Below are positions 7,847 through 17,000 of a DNA stretch of 64,000 nucleotides, in pieces. The number at the start of each line of letters is the position of its first letter. Position 1 is the stretch's first letter. This DNA is from SIG603 sp044432645 (GTDB lineage: Bacteria > Bacillota > Clostridia > Oscillospirales > Acutalibacteraceae), in NCBI GenBank assembly GCA_044432645.1, contig JAWXUM010000005.1, forward strand, positions 21,538-85,537. Reading direction: 5' to 3'. Made by a program: the position numbers and the translations under genes. The notes beneath the pieces are model-generated. The model saw only the letters and a list, made by a program, of their open reading frames with translations, had not been told where the DNA came from and did no database searches.

Positions 7847-8685
7847 AAAAATCAATCAAAATACTCCAAAGAGTTCACGTATGTGCATTTTTTGCGTTCA
7901 TGTACTTGCCAATAGCCGTTTTAATGGCTTTTAGTTTTAACGAAAGCACCAGCCGTGCTGTTTTTACAGGCTTCACATTTCAGTGGTATGTAAATTTGCT
8001 AGAAAACGAAATGATACTTGAAAGCCTTGTAGTTTCTTTAATTTTAGCTTTAGTTTCAAGCACTATAGCAACAGTTATGGGAACAATGGCATCAGTTGGA
8101 ATTTCTCGCATGAAAAAAACTTCACGAAGTATAATCATGAACATCAGTTACATGCCTATCATCAACCCAGAAATCGTTACTGGTGTTTCACTTATGCTTA
8201 TTTTTGTTGTGTTTAACAGTAGCATTACAGAAGTTTTTTCATGGCTTTTAGACAAAGAAATATCTATGAACTTATTCGGCTACGGAACACTTCTTGTAGC
8301 TCATATAACTTTTAGCGTACCTTATGTTATTTTTAACGTAGTACCAAAAATTAGAAAAATGGATAAAAGACTTTACGAAGCTGCACTTGATTTAGGTTGC
8401 AACCATACTCAAGCGTTTTTCAAAGTAGTTTTACCAGACATTATGCCAGCAGTTGTTTCAAGCTTTTTAATTTGTCTTACATATTCGATTGATGATTTTG
8501 TAATTTCATATTTTACAAGTGGAACAACCCAAACCTTGCCAATTGCTATTTATAGTATGACTAAAAAACAAGTTAGCCCAGAAATTAACGCTCTAAGTAC
8601 AGTTATGTTTGTTGTTATAATGAGCATTATTTTAATAGCAAACGCAATGGACACAGCAAAAGAGAAAAGAAAACACGCAAAATAA
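7843..8685 (+). CDS. potC: Polyamine ABC transporter permease PotC
   Basis: 280 residues with about six membrane helices. The EAA loop 'YEAALDLGCNHTQAFFKVVLPD' is at about residues 178-199, and 'YLPIAVLMAFSFNES' at the start is typical of PotC. It partners with PotB. The ATG overlaps the potB stop and is preceded by GGAGGG. The gap to potD is 107 bases and contains two palindromes, unlike the tight spacing of the first three genes. Confidence 0.9.
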   Translation: MKKSIKILQRVHVCAFFAFMYLPIAVLMAFSFNESTSRAVFTGFTFQWYVNLLENEMILESLVVSLILALVSSTIATVMGTMASVGISRMKKTSRSIIMNISYMPIINPEIVTGVSLMLIFVVFNSSITEVFSWLLDKEISMNLFGYGTLLVAHITFSVPYVIFNVVPKIRKMDKRLYEAALDLGCNHTQAFFKVVLPDIMPAVVSSFLICLTYSIDDFVISYFTSGTTQTLPIAIYSMTKKQVSPEINALSTVMFVVIMSIILIANAMDTAKEKRKHAK

Positions 8686-8703
8686 TTTCCTTATCCCCCT
8701 GCT

Positions 8704-8722
8704 GTAACGGATTTTACGTTAC
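8704..8722. repeat. Short hairpin between potC and potD
   Basis: GTAACG and CGTTAC pair around a seven-base loop. No T-run follows. It stands a few bases before a GTAG-headed palindrome, and together they separate potD from the three upstream genes. Confidence 0.45.
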
Positions 8723-8733
8723 TCAAACCCCTC

Positions 8734-8758
8734 GTAGCGACAACCCTTATGGTTGTCC
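8734..8758 (+). repeat. REP-like palindrome, GTAG head
   Basis: The head GTAG is followed by GACAACC, loop CTTAT and GGTTGTC (stem 8739-8757). The head-plus-stem layout matches the REP-like sequences elsewhere in the window. It lies between potC and potD and could affect mRNA stability there. Confidence 0.6.
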
Positions 8759-8792
8759 ATATATTAACTTAAAACCCAACTAGGAGAAATAA

Positions 8793-10028
8793 ATGAAAAG
8801 AAAAATTAGCCTGCTTTTAGCACTTTCGCTACTTATATTATCAGTTTTTACAGCTTGTTCTTCAAGCGAAACCAACTACGACATAACACTTAGAGATAAC
8901 GACTACGATTGGACTCGTTTTATGGACGACGACATCACCCTAAACGTTTACAACTGGGGTATGTACATTTCTAACGGCGAAAAAGACACACTTGACACTG
9001 TACAAGCTTTCGAAGCTTTAACTGGTATTGACGTAAATTACACAACATTCGACACTAACGAGGGTATGTACTCAAAAGTTAACAGTGGTGCCGGTGATTA
9101 CGATATAGTTATCCCAAGCGATTATATGATTTCTAAAATGGCAAACGAAGGCTTATTAGCAGAGCTTGACTTTGACAATATCCCAAATTACGATTATATT
9201 GGTGAAGATTACCGAGGTCTTTCTTACGACCCCGATGAGCTTTACAGTGTAGCCTACACTTGGGGATTAGTTGGTATTATTTACAACACAACTATGGTTG
9301 AAGAAGAAGACATCGCAGAAGGTTGGGATATTTTCTGGAATGAAGATTACGAAGGTCAAGTCCTAATGTTCAACAACAGCCGTGACGCATTTGCTATTGC
9401 TGCTAAATATTTAGGTCAAAGCCTAAATCCTACCACTGTAGAAGAAATCACAGCTCAAGAAGCTGCTTTAAAAGAGCAAAAATCAAACGTTCAAAGCTAT
9501 GTAATGGACGAAGTTTTCGACAAAATGATTGGTGGCGAGGCAGCTATCGCAGCTTATTATATCGGTGACGGTATGACAATGATGGACGATAACGAAGACC
9601 TTGAAATAGTTATTCCAGAAGAAGGAACTAACATGTACGTTGATGCAATGTGTGTTTTAGAAAGCTCTCAAAACAAAGAGGCTGCTGAAATGTTCATCAA
9701 CTTTATGTGCGAAACAGAAGTTGCACTAGCTAATATAGAGTACATCTGCTACTCAACTCCTCATACCGAAGCTTATGAGCTTTTAGACGAAGAAACACAA
9801 ACTAATGAACTTATGTACCCAAGCCAAGAGATTTTGGATAACTGTGAAAGCTTTTTAACTTTAAGCGACGAAATCAACTCTGCAATGGACAGCTCTTGGA
9901 GCCTTGTTAGAGGACAAGACGCAGACGGCGACGGCTGGATGATGATTGTTGTACTTGTTTTACTTGTTGCTGTAATAGTATTTGTATTCTATAGAAGAGC
10001 AGTAAAGAAAAAACGCAACAACTACTAA
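8793..10028 (+). CDS. potD: Polyamine-binding lipoprotein PotD with C-terminal TM helix
   Basis: 411 residues. A signal peptide ends in the lipobox VFTAC (Cys about 22), followed by a periplasmic-binding-type domain of the PotD/PotF family (about 45-375). Typical segments are 'LNVYNWGMYIS', 'YDIVIPSDYMISKMANEGLL' and 'YTWGLVGIIYNTTMV'. It captures substrate outside the membrane for PotBC. After the domain comes an Asp/Gly stretch (QDADGDGW), a strong hydrophobic helix (about 380-399) and a basic tail RRAVKKKRNNY, so the protein appears anchored twice. The family normally ends without such a helix. AGGAG precedes the ATG. Confidence 0.9.
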   Translation: MKRKISLLLALSLLILSVFTACSSSETNYDITLRDNDYDWTRFMDDDITLNVYNWGMYISNGEKDTLDTVQAFEALTGIDVNYTTFDTNEGMYSKVNSGAGDYDIVIPSDYMISKMANEGLLAELDFDNIPNYDYIGEDYRGLSYDPDELYSVAYTWGLVGIIYNTTMVEEEDIAEGWDIFWNEDYEGQVLMFNNSRDAFAIAAKYLGQSLNPTTVEEITAQEAALKEQKSNVQSYVMDEVFDKMIGGEAAIAAYYIGDGMTMMDDNEDLEIVIPEEGTNMYVDAMCVLESSQNKEAAEMFINFMCETEVALANIEYICYSTPHTEAYELLDEETQTNELMYPSQEILDNCESFLTLSDEINSAMDSSWSLVRGQDADGDGWMMIVVLVLLVAVIVFVFYRRAVKKKRNNY

Positions 10029-10044
10029 TTTCATTTTAGAATTC

Positions 10045-10069
10045 AAGGGAGAGGTTAAGCCTCTCCCTT
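10045..10069. repeat. Hairpin flanking MITE-B copy 1 (left)
   Basis: AAGGGAGAGG and CCTCTCCCTT pair around TTAAG. The inner 20 bp recur at 10308-10327 in the same orientation, on the other side of the MITE-like element. It follows potD by 16 bases and may also weaken read-through, but no T-run follows. Confidence 0.7.
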
Positions 10070-10306
10070 CAGCTTGTCGAAAAAGGTTTTGTATTTGTGT
10101 AAAATACCGAAAATATATTTTTAAAATGGTAGGGGCGAGCTGTGCTCGTCCGAAATCAAGATATTAATTTAGTGCTTTTATAAAAATATTTCTCTATTTT
10201 ACACAAAACAAGACAAAACTTTTTGTTTTATCCACGGACGAGCACAGCTCGCCCCTACAATGTTTGTGCAACTTTTTTTACAATATAGGTTTTTTGACAG
10301 TCTGAA
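10068..10306 (+). mobile_element. MITE-like element B, copy 1
   Basis: About 239 bp, non-coding. The ends form imperfect inverted repeats (TTCAGCTTGTCGAAAAA and, reversed, TTCAGACTGTCAAAAAA). Inside are two GTAGGGGCGAGC...GCTCGTCCG palindromes in opposite orientation (10129-10152 and 10235-10258), with both GTAG heads facing outward. A second copy lies inverted at 33497-33743. The element is bracketed by 20-bp direct repeats, each a hairpin. It occupies most of the 351-base gap between potD and the AraC gene. Confidence 0.75.
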
Positions 10307-10307
10307 T

Positions 10308-10327
10308 GGAGAGGTTAAGCCTCTCCC
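10308..10327. repeat. Hairpin flanking MITE-B copy 1 (right)
   Basis: The 20-bp direct repeat of 10048-10067 (stem GGAGAGG/CCTCTCC with loop TTAAG in the same orientation). It suggests that the element split or duplicated a pre-existing hairpin. Confidence 0.65.
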
Positions 10328-10379
10328 TTATTTTGCATATTTCTTATTTACAAACAAACACCTAAAAAGGAGCTACCAC

Positions 10380-11237
10380 ATGTATGTCACCAAAAAAATC
10401 GAAAATTTCACTAAATATCCTTTCCAAAACCACTTTCCTATTCTACACCAATATCAATTTTTAGTGCGTGCAAACAGAATGAACTGTAATTATACCGAAA
10501 ATAATTTTTCTAATCAACTCAGCGAAGACTATCCATTTTTTTCAGTTCATATTGTTTTTTCTGGTTGCAGTTACTTGCGTGTAAAGGGTAAAGAATACTT
10601 ACTAAAAGCTGGCGATGCCTTCATTGTTTGTGGTGGAACAAAACATGAATACGGTAATTATAATAACTCCAATCTAGGTTATATGTGGATAGAACTTTCC
10701 AAGCAAGGCTGTCAAGAACTCCTTACTCACTTTCAAATAAACGACATTCATGTTGTTGACAGTTTGTACACGGAAAAAATGACCGAAAAACTTAGCGATA
10801 TACTTTTCTACGTTCAAAACAACAAAAAACTAAACTTTTTCGATTTATCAGCCTTAGAATACAGCTTTTTAAGCAGTTTATTCGAAGCTTCACTTGTAAA
10901 AACACAAAAAACAGCGCCGAGCATTATACACTCAGCACTGCAATATATAGATAATCATTTTACGGAAACTATGCAAATTCAAGACTTAGCCAATTCACTT
11001 AATGTAAGCCACAGCTATTTAACAAGGCAGTTCACCAAACATTTAGGCATGCCACCTGTTCAGTATCTACTTATGCGGAAAATTGCATACGCCTCACAAC
11101 TTTTGTTAAGCACCGACTTAAGCTGTGCTGAAATTTCTGAAAAAACAGGATTTTACGATTCCACCCATTTCAACCGTACTTTCAGAAAAATAATGCACAT
11201 AACACCACTTAAATATGCAAAATATAAACTAGATTAA
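10380..11237 (+). CDS. AraC family transcriptional regulator
   Basis: 285 residues. The N-terminal half (about 30-150) looks like a cupin sensor domain, with 'YLLKAGDAFIVCGGTKHEYGN' as the beta-barrel part. The last 100 residues hold two helix-turn-helix motifs ('IQDLANSLNVSHSYLTRQF' and 'CAEISEKTGFYDSTHFNRTF', ending in the usual 'TPLKYAKYKL'). I chose ATG 10380 because AAAAAGGAG stands just before it. The reading frame is open upstream only through repeat DNA. It converges with a UroD-family gene, their ends overlapping by nine bases. The inducer is unknown. Confidence 0.85.
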   Translation: MYVTKKIENFTKYPFQNHFPILHQYQFLVRANRMNCNYTENNFSNQLSEDYPFFSVHIVFSGCSYLRVKGKEYLLKAGDAFIVCGGTKHEYGNYNNSNLGYMWIELSKQGCQELLTHFQINDIHVVDSLYTEKMTEKLSDILFYVQNNKKLNFFDLSALEYSFLSSLFEASLVKTQKTAPSIIHSALQYIDNHFTETMQIQDLANSLNVSHSYLTRQFTKHLGMPPVQYLLMRKIAYASQLLLSTDLSCAEISEKTGFYDSTHFNRTFRKIMHITPLKYAKYKLD

Positions 11238-12290
11238 GCTTAAATCTCTTGGAACTGAATATATAGCCTCAATATTTTCAAGTGGTATATCAGTTTCATA
11301 ACCTTGGCTACCCATTAGAATGTATCCACTGTTTTCGCCCAAAGTTTTCATGAATTTTTTAACTTCTTCCTTAACTTCTTCAGGATTTCCGTTAGGAAGT
11401 AAAAATTGAGTATCAATTCCACCGTGGAAAGTAATTTGACCTTCATAAAGTTCTTTTAATCTTTCAACTTCTAAACCAGTAACTTTTTGAACAGGGTCTA
11501 AAGAGTCAATTCCACATTTGATAAATTCAGGAATAAGTGGCGCAATTGCTCCACAAGAATGTTGTTGGAAAAACGCATTATTTTCATGTGCTAAGTCAAC
11601 TAAACGTTTTGTGTTATCTCTGAAAAAATCTTTCCACATGTCAACGCTAAAAAGCATAGAAATTTGAGTTCCATAATCGTCACAAGTATGTATAAAGTCA
11701 ACTTTGCCACCACCTGCGGCAAAAGAACGTCTGTAGTATTCCATTTCAAATTCTACCAAATTGTTCAGCAATTTTTTAGCTGTATCTGGCTCCTCAAGCA
11801 TCAAAATGAATAAATCTTCCATATTCATAACGTTTGTTATAACTTGGAAAGGCCCTGGATGCCCAATTAAAATCGCTTTATCTGGGTTAGCGTTACAACA
11901 CTCTGTAATAGGGCTGTAATCAAACCAATCTGGGTTTGGAAATTTGAAGTTCTCAATTTCTTCTAAAGTATTGTCAAGTGATAACGGATACCAAGAATTT
12001 GTTTGGTAAATCTCTTTTCCAGTGTCATGAGCAGTTTTTTCACAGCCCCAGTATGTCATTGAAACCAAATTTCCATTCTCGTCATATCTTGTTGGAAGTT
12101 CAGGTCCAATGTAACGTGGGTTAGTATAAAAAATGTCAAGGTCAAATTTTTCAGCTAATTGACTATAATTTGTAAAACCATATTTTTCATACAAACTTTC
12201 ATAAACTTTGCCAACAGCTGTAAATCCAGCTGGTATTTTGTCCACAGGTTTACGTGCTAACGCTGCACGCACTCTTTCTTTTGATGTCAT
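11229..12290 (-). CDS. Uroporphyrinogen decarboxylase family protein (MtaA-like)
   Basis: 353 residues, TIM-barrel fold of the UroD superfamily. It starts 'MTSKERVRAALARKPVDKIP', the usual first helix. It carries 'QHSCGAIAPLIPEFIKCGIDSLDPVQ' at about 240-265, with the His-x-Cys zinc site of methyltransferase-type members, and 'TFHGGIDTQ'. True HemE has a different substrate pocket and no such His-x-Cys. Members of this group move methyl groups to or from corrinoids or coenzymes, but no corrinoid protein lies nearby, so substrate is unknown. The convergent AraC gene may regulate it. Confidence 0.82.
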   Translation of the reverse strand: MTSKERVRAALARKPVDKIPAGFTAVGKVYESLYEKYGFTNYSQLAEKFDLDIFYTNPRYIGPELPTRYDENGNLVSMTYWGCEKTAHDTGKEIYQTNSWYPLSLDNTLEEIENFKFPNPDWFDYSPITECCNANPDKAILIGHPGPFQVITNVMNMEDLFILMLEEPDTAKKLLNNLVEFEMEYYRRSFAAGGGKVDFIHTCDDYGTQISMLFSVDMWKDFFRDNTKRLVDLAHENNAFFQQHSCGAIAPLIPEFIKCGIDSLDPVQKVTGLEVERLKELYEGQITFHGGIDTQFLLPNGNPEEVKEEVKKFMKTLGENSGYILMGSQGYETDIPLENIEAIYSVPRDLSLI

Positions 12291-12386
12291 AACAATCCGT
12301 CCTTTATACTTAATTTATTTAATTATAATACAAACTTAAATCTTTTTCAATTTATATTTTATAATTAAAAATTGTATATTTTTGAA

Positions 12387-14246
12387 CTAAACAAGCTCTG
12401 CTTTTATAACGCTATATCCAAAAGCTGGCAAAATAAACTGATCTGCATATTTTGTGCCAAAAACATCTGTTACTTTTTTAAACTTAAGTGGAACTTTTTC
12501 GTTTTTTTCACTTCTGTTAACAAATATAAAAATAGAATTTTTTTCTCCGTTTTCGTCTATTTCAAAACGTTCAAAACACATTAAATCCCGATGCGAATAT
12601 GTGTTTTTCATAGAAGATGTTTTTAAAATATCTAAAGATTTTCTAAGTTTACCTAAATTTTGATACCACTTTACAAGCTCTGTATTTTCACTGCCCCAAG
12701 GGTAACAACCACGGTTAAATGGGTCACGGTAGCCTTGCAAACCAGCTTCATCGCCATAATAAATACAAGGAACACCTGGAAGAAAATATTGTAAAAAACT
12801 AGCAAGTTTTAATTTAAGCACTGCCTTTTCATAAGCCTGTCCACTTAAATTTTGCTCACTTTGCCATTTTCTATCTCGTCCGTATAATGGTTGTGCACCT
12901 AAAACAGTCAATGCTCTTTCTGTGTCATGAGTACCTATGTGGTTCATTAAAAGCTTTAAACACTGTGGAGGGTAATTTTCTACTATAAGTTCAATTTCTT
13001 CCATAGCTTGTGAAGCATGGTCGCCGTTTAAAAATCTAAATATTGCATTTGCAAACGGATAATTCATAACTGTATCCATTTGTTTGCCAAGCAAATACCT
13101 TCTGCGCACTCCGTAAGCCATTTTGCTAGATGCATCTTCCCAAACTTCACCCATAACAATTGCTTGTGGGTTTTCTTTTTTTGTAGATTTATAAATTTCA
13201 TCTAAAATTATGTCAGGAAGTTCATCAGCAACGTCTAAACGCCAGCCACTTGCTCCTTTGTCAATCCAATTTCTAACAACGCCTTTTTCTCCACAAATAT
13301 AATTAATATACTCTGGGTTGTCCTCTCTTATATTAGGCAGTGTAATAAAATTCCACCAACACTCGTAGTCATTATTGTACTTTCTAAAACTATACCACGG
13401 ATAATAAGGAGAAGACATAGAATTATAAGCACCTACATTGTCGTATCTTCCCTCTTTGTTAAAATAAACGCTGTCACTGCCTGTATGACTAAAAACACCG
13501 TCAAGCACTACTTTTATACCAAAAGTTTGAGCTTTATCGCATAATTCTTTAAAATCGTTTTCGTCACCTAAAAGTGGGTCAATTTTCATATAATTAGCCG
13601 TATTATAACGGTGATTAGAATGCGCCTCAAAAATTGGGTTCAAATAAATACAAGTGACACCTAAACTTTGAAGGTAACTAAGTTTTTCTTCAATCCCCTT
13701 TAAGTCACCCTTAAAATAATCCGAATTACTTATCTCTCCGTCATCGTCAGGCCACCACTTAGGCACATTTCCCCAATCATCTCTAAGCCATCTGCCATAA
13801 GGAATATCGCTTTTTTCTTTTCTTGAGTAATTAAATCTATCGGGGAAAATTTGATAAATAATCCCACCATTAAGCCAGTCTGGAGTAGTAAAGCCTTTGT
13901 CATAAACTGTTATTTGCCACTTGTTTTGGCTGTTACTAAGTACGCCCTCTCCCCCAATATCTTTATATAAATGCCTATGCCCTTGGCTAGTTTGAAGTTC
14001 GAAAAAATAAAAATAGACACCAGTTTCTTTGGGTTTAAAATGGCATTCCCACCACTCTTTATTTTCACCATTCATGCCACACCAATACATGTTTTCAGTG
14101 ATAGCTGTACTATTATCGCTTAAAATAATAAGCTTAGCATCACGACAAGAAAGCGAGCGTTCAGGGCTTATTTTAAAATGGATAGTTTCGCCTTTAGCAA
14201 TAGCCCCAACAGGGTCACGGTATATAGAATTTCGTGAATTGAACAT
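12387..14246 (-). CDS. GH13 alpha-amylase family glycosidase (neopullulanase-like)
   Basis: 619 residues, no signal peptide, so probably intracellular alpha-glucan hydrolase. An N-terminal beta domain (about 1-115) precedes the barrel, which begins near 'IYQIFPDRFNYS'. Catalytic motifs are visible: 'DGVFSHTG', nucleophile Asp in 'GWRLDVADEL', acid Glu in 'VMGEVWED', and 'NHIGTHDTERAL'. A C-terminal beta domain ends the protein. I chose ATG 14246 because AAAAGGACTG precedes it. An open frame upstream has no such site. With glycogen phosphorylase next door on the same strand it likely works in intracellular glycogen or maltodextrin use. Confidence 0.88.
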   Translation of the reverse strand: MFNSRNSIYRDPVGAIAKGETIHFKISPERSLSCRDAKLIILSDNSTAITENMYWCGMNGENKEWWECHFKPKETGVYFYFFELQTSQGHRHLYKDIGGEGVLSNSQNKWQITVYDKGFTTPDWLNGGIIYQIFPDRFNYSRKEKSDIPYGRWLRDDWGNVPKWWPDDDGEISNSDYFKGDLKGIEEKLSYLQSLGVTCIYLNPIFEAHSNHRYNTANYMKIDPLLGDENDFKELCDKAQTFGIKVVLDGVFSHTGSDSVYFNKEGRYDNVGAYNSMSSPYYPWYSFRKYNNDYECWWNFITLPNIREDNPEYINYICGEKGVVRNWIDKGASGWRLDVADELPDIILDEIYKSTKKENPQAIVMGEVWEDASSKMAYGVRRRYLLGKQMDTVMNYPFANAIFRFLNGDHASQAMEEIELIVENYPPQCLKLLMNHIGTHDTERALTVLGAQPLYGRDRKWQSEQNLSGQAYEKAVLKLKLASFLQYFLPGVPCIYYGDEAGLQGYRDPFNRGCYPWGSENTELVKWYQNLGKLRKSLDILKTSSMKNTYSHRDLMCFERFEIDENGEKNSIFIFVNRSEKNEKVPLKFKKVTDVFGTKYADQFILPAFGYSVIKAELV

Positions 14247-14287
14247 AAATTCAGTCCTTTTAAATATAGTAAAATATAAATTAGCAA

Positions 14288-14310
14288 GGACGCCCAACGG
14301 GCGCCCCTAC
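14288..14310 (-). repeat. REP-like palindrome, GTAG head
   Basis: On the minus strand GTAGGGGCGCCCGTTGGGCG is followed by TCC: head GTAGGG, stem CGCCC/GGGCG. It lies between the glycogen phosphorylase gene and the amylase gene. Confidence 0.6.
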
Positions 14311-14331
14311 TGTCAAGTCTTTAATGTAAAA

Positions 14332-16734
14332 TTAAACTGTTTTTCCGCCCCAAATATTATTTTCATAATCTCTAATTGAACGGTCAGCTGCAAAAATACC
14401 AGCTTTTGCAATATTAACAAGTGACATTTTATTCCAAAGTTCTTTGTTATTTGCATAAATATCCATAGCTTTTTGTTGAGCTATTGCGTATGAAGCAAAA
14501 TCAGCTAAAGCCATATATTGGTCGTTGTTGATAAGTGTATTTGAAATATTTCCAAAAGAAACACCACAAAAACCAGAATTTAAATCATTTAAACAACTTG
14601 CAAGTACTGGGTTTCTTTCGATATATACATGTGGGTTATAATGATTTTTAAGGTCGTTAACTTCTGGAGTTGTCATGCCAAACAAGAACATATTATCACT
14701 GCCAACAGCTTCATGAATTTCAACATTAGCGCCGTCAAGTGTACCCATAGTTAAAGCACCATTAATCATAAATTTCATGTTACTTGTACCAGAAGCCTCA
14801 GTACCTGCTAAAGAAATTTGTTCGCTAATTTCAGCAGCTGGAGTTAAAAGTTCTGCCCAAGAAACGCAGTAATTTTCAACAAAAACTATTTTTAGCTTTT
14901 TGTTAACAACTGGGTCGTTGTTAATTGTATCACCAAGTTTGTTGATAAACTGCATAATTTCTTTTGCAAAATAATAACCAGGAGCAGCTTTTGCACCAAA
15001 GAAATATGTGTGAGGAGCAAAATCAGCCTTAGGGTTTGCTTTAAGCCATTTGTAAATGCTTAAAATATGAAGTGCATTCATGTGTTGACGTTTATACTCA
15101 TGTAAACGTTTAACTTGAACATCAAAAATTGAGTTAGGGTCAATAATAGTACCTTGAGTTTTCTTTAAATGCTCTGCAAGTCTTAATTTATTGCTATATT
15201 TAATTTCTTCAAGTTTAGCAAGTACAGTTTTATCATCTTTATATTTCATAAGTTTTTCAAGCTGTGCAGCATCATAAGTGAAATCACCACCAATTAACTC
15301 AGTTAAAAAACTAGCCATTTTAGGGTTGCTTTGGTTAAGCCAACGTCTATGAGCAATACCATTAGTAACATTTTTAAATTTTTCAGGTGTTTCAGTATAA
15401 TAATCATTAAATAAAGAATCTTTTAAAATATCGCTATGAAGTGCAGATACACCGTTAACACTGTGTGAAGCAATAACAGCCAAATTAGCCATTTTAACAT
15501 ATCCATTATTAATTGGAGCCATTCTCCAAATTTTATCTTCTGGTAAGCCTTTTGCTCTCATATCGTCCCAGAAACGTCTATCTATTTCTTCAACGATTTG
15601 ATAAATTCTAGGCAAACGCATTTTAAATAAATCAGCGTTCCAGCTTTCCAAAGCCTCTGCCATAACAGTATGGTTAGTATAAGCAATAGTTCTAGTAACA
15701 ATATCCCAAGCGCTATCCCATGAATAGCCACACTCATCAAGCATAATTCTCATCATTTCAGGAATTGCCAAAACTGGGTGAGTATCATTCATATGAATTG
15801 CAGCAAGTTCAGGTAAATTTTCTAAAGTTGAATGAGTGTAAAGGTGTCTTCTAATAATATCTTGAATAGAAGCAGAAACTAAGAAATATTGTTGCTCTAG
15901 TCTTAAAGTTTTACCTTCATTGTGGTTATCTTCTGGGTATAAAACTTTAGTAATAGCCTCAGCCATAGCATCTTGTTCCATAGCTTTAACATAGTTACCG
16001 CCGTTGAAAAGTTTCATATCGAAATTGTTATTAACAGATTTCCAAATTCTTAAAAGGCTAATACCTTTTCCGTCCATACCAGAAATATACATGTCATAAG
16101 GTATAGCTGTAATAACAGTTGCATCTTTATGGTTAACGCTATGATGGTCGTCATACCATACTTCTTCAAGATGTCCGCCAAATTTAACTTCCATAGAATT
16201 TTCTTCTACTTTTTGAAGCCAAACTTCGCCACCAGGAAGCCAAAAGTCAGGAAGTTCAGTTTGCCAACCGTCAACCATTTTTTGTTTAAATATACCATAT
16301 TCATATCTTAAAGAATATCCCATAGCTGGGTAGCCTTGTGTTGCAAGTCCGTCCATAAAGCAAGCAGCAAGTCTTCCTAAACCACCATTACCAAGACCAG
16401 CATCAGGTTCTTGCTCGTAAAGAGCATCAATACTTACGTTCATATCTTTTAAAGCATCTTTAATAACAGGTTCTAAACCTAAATTGAAAAGATTGTTTTT
16501 AAGTGATCTACCTAATAAAAATTCCATGCATAAGTAGTAAACTTGTTTTGTGTTGTTTTCTTTTGCTCTATTAATAAAGTCACCTCTAAGTGATGATAAT
16601 TGCTCTTTTACAATAAGTGCAACTGCTTTGTAAAACTCGTCGTTTGATGCATTTTTTGTTGTCACACCAAAAATGTGATTTAATTTGTTTTCTATAGCGG
16701 TTTTTGCTTGAGATTTTGTCATTTTGTTACTCAT
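14332..16734 (-). CDS. glgP: Glycogen/starch/alpha-glucan phosphorylase
   Basis: 800 residues, close to the usual 800-840 of bacterial GlgP. It releases glucose 1-phosphate from alpha-1,4-glucans in the cytosol. Visible landmarks are 'YYLCMEFLLGRSLKNNL', 'AGLGNGGLGRLAACFMDG', and the pyridoxal phosphate lysine region 'EASGTSNMKFMINGALTMG' followed by 'LDGANVEI'. GAGGAG precedes the ATG. The downstream GH13 gene on the same strand is probably part of the same glucan-breakdown unit. The 265 bases upstream are A/T-rich and shared with the divergent zapA promoter. Confidence 0.95.
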   Translation of the reverse strand: MSNKMTKSQAKTAIENKLNHIFGVTTKNASNDEFYKAVALIVKEQLSSLRGDFINRAKENNTKQVYYLCMEFLLGRSLKNNLFNLGLEPVIKDALKDMNVSIDALYEQEPDAGLGNGGLGRLAACFMDGLATQGYPAMGYSLRYEYGIFKQKMVDGWQTELPDFWLPGGEVWLQKVEENSMEVKFGGHLEEVWYDDHHSVNHKDATVITAIPYDMYISGMDGKGISLLRIWKSVNNNFDMKLFNGGNYVKAMEQDAMAEAITKVLYPEDNHNEGKTLRLEQQYFLVSASIQDIIRRHLYTHSTLENLPELAAIHMNDTHPVLAIPEMMRIMLDECGYSWDSAWDIVTRTIAYTNHTVMAEALESWNADLFKMRLPRIYQIVEEIDRRFWDDMRAKGLPEDKIWRMAPINNGYVKMANLAVIASHSVNGVSALHSDILKDSLFNDYYTETPEKFKNVTNGIAHRRWLNQSNPKMASFLTELIGGDFTYDAAQLEKLMKYKDDKTVLAKLEEIKYSNKLRLAEHLKKTQGTIIDPNSIFDVQVKRLHEYKRQHMNALHILSIYKWLKANPKADFAPHTYFFGAKAAPGYYFAKEIMQFINKLGDTINNDPVVNKKLKIVFVENYCVSWAELLTPAAEISEQISLAGTEASGTSNMKFMINGALTMGTLDGANVEIHEAVGSDNMFLFGMTTPEVNDLKNHYNPHVYIERNPVLASCLNDLNSGFCGVSFGNISNTLINNDQYMALADFASYAIAQQKAMDIYANNKELWNKMSLVNIAKAGIFAADRSIRDYENNIWGGKTV

Positions 16735-16952
16735 AAAAACTCCTCGTTTATCGTGTTATTTCTTCTCACATAACTATACATAATTTCTATTAAAAATAAT
16801 TAAAAATTATATTAAATCTTTAATTAAGTATAGTTATTTTACATTAATATTTAATACTTTTTATATTATAATATAAAGAAAAAAACATTTCAATAAAATT
16901 TAAGTAATTTTGTAAAACTTTCTAATTTAATAGTTCCAAAACAAAGAAAATA

Positions 16953-16961
16953 TGGTATAAT
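16953..16961 (+). promoter_or_regulatory. Extended -10 promoter for zapA
   Basis: TGGTATAAT forms an extended -10 element (TATAAT at 16956-16961). The -35 region (TTCCAA) is weak. It is 40 bases before the zapA start. Confidence 0.5.
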
Positions 16962-17000
16962 TATGTTCTAGCTTAAAAAACCTAAAAGGTGGTGCCATTT

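Noticed and set aside
10260..10379. Longer N-terminus for the AraC gene at 10.4 kb
   Set aside because: The extra 40 codons are read from the MITE-B end and its hairpin. A good ribosome binding site lies before ATG 10380.
14029..14379. A 116-codon plus-strand frame opposite the amylase gene start
   Set aside because: No ribosome binding site or family match. It is antisense to a clear coding region and crosses a palindrome.
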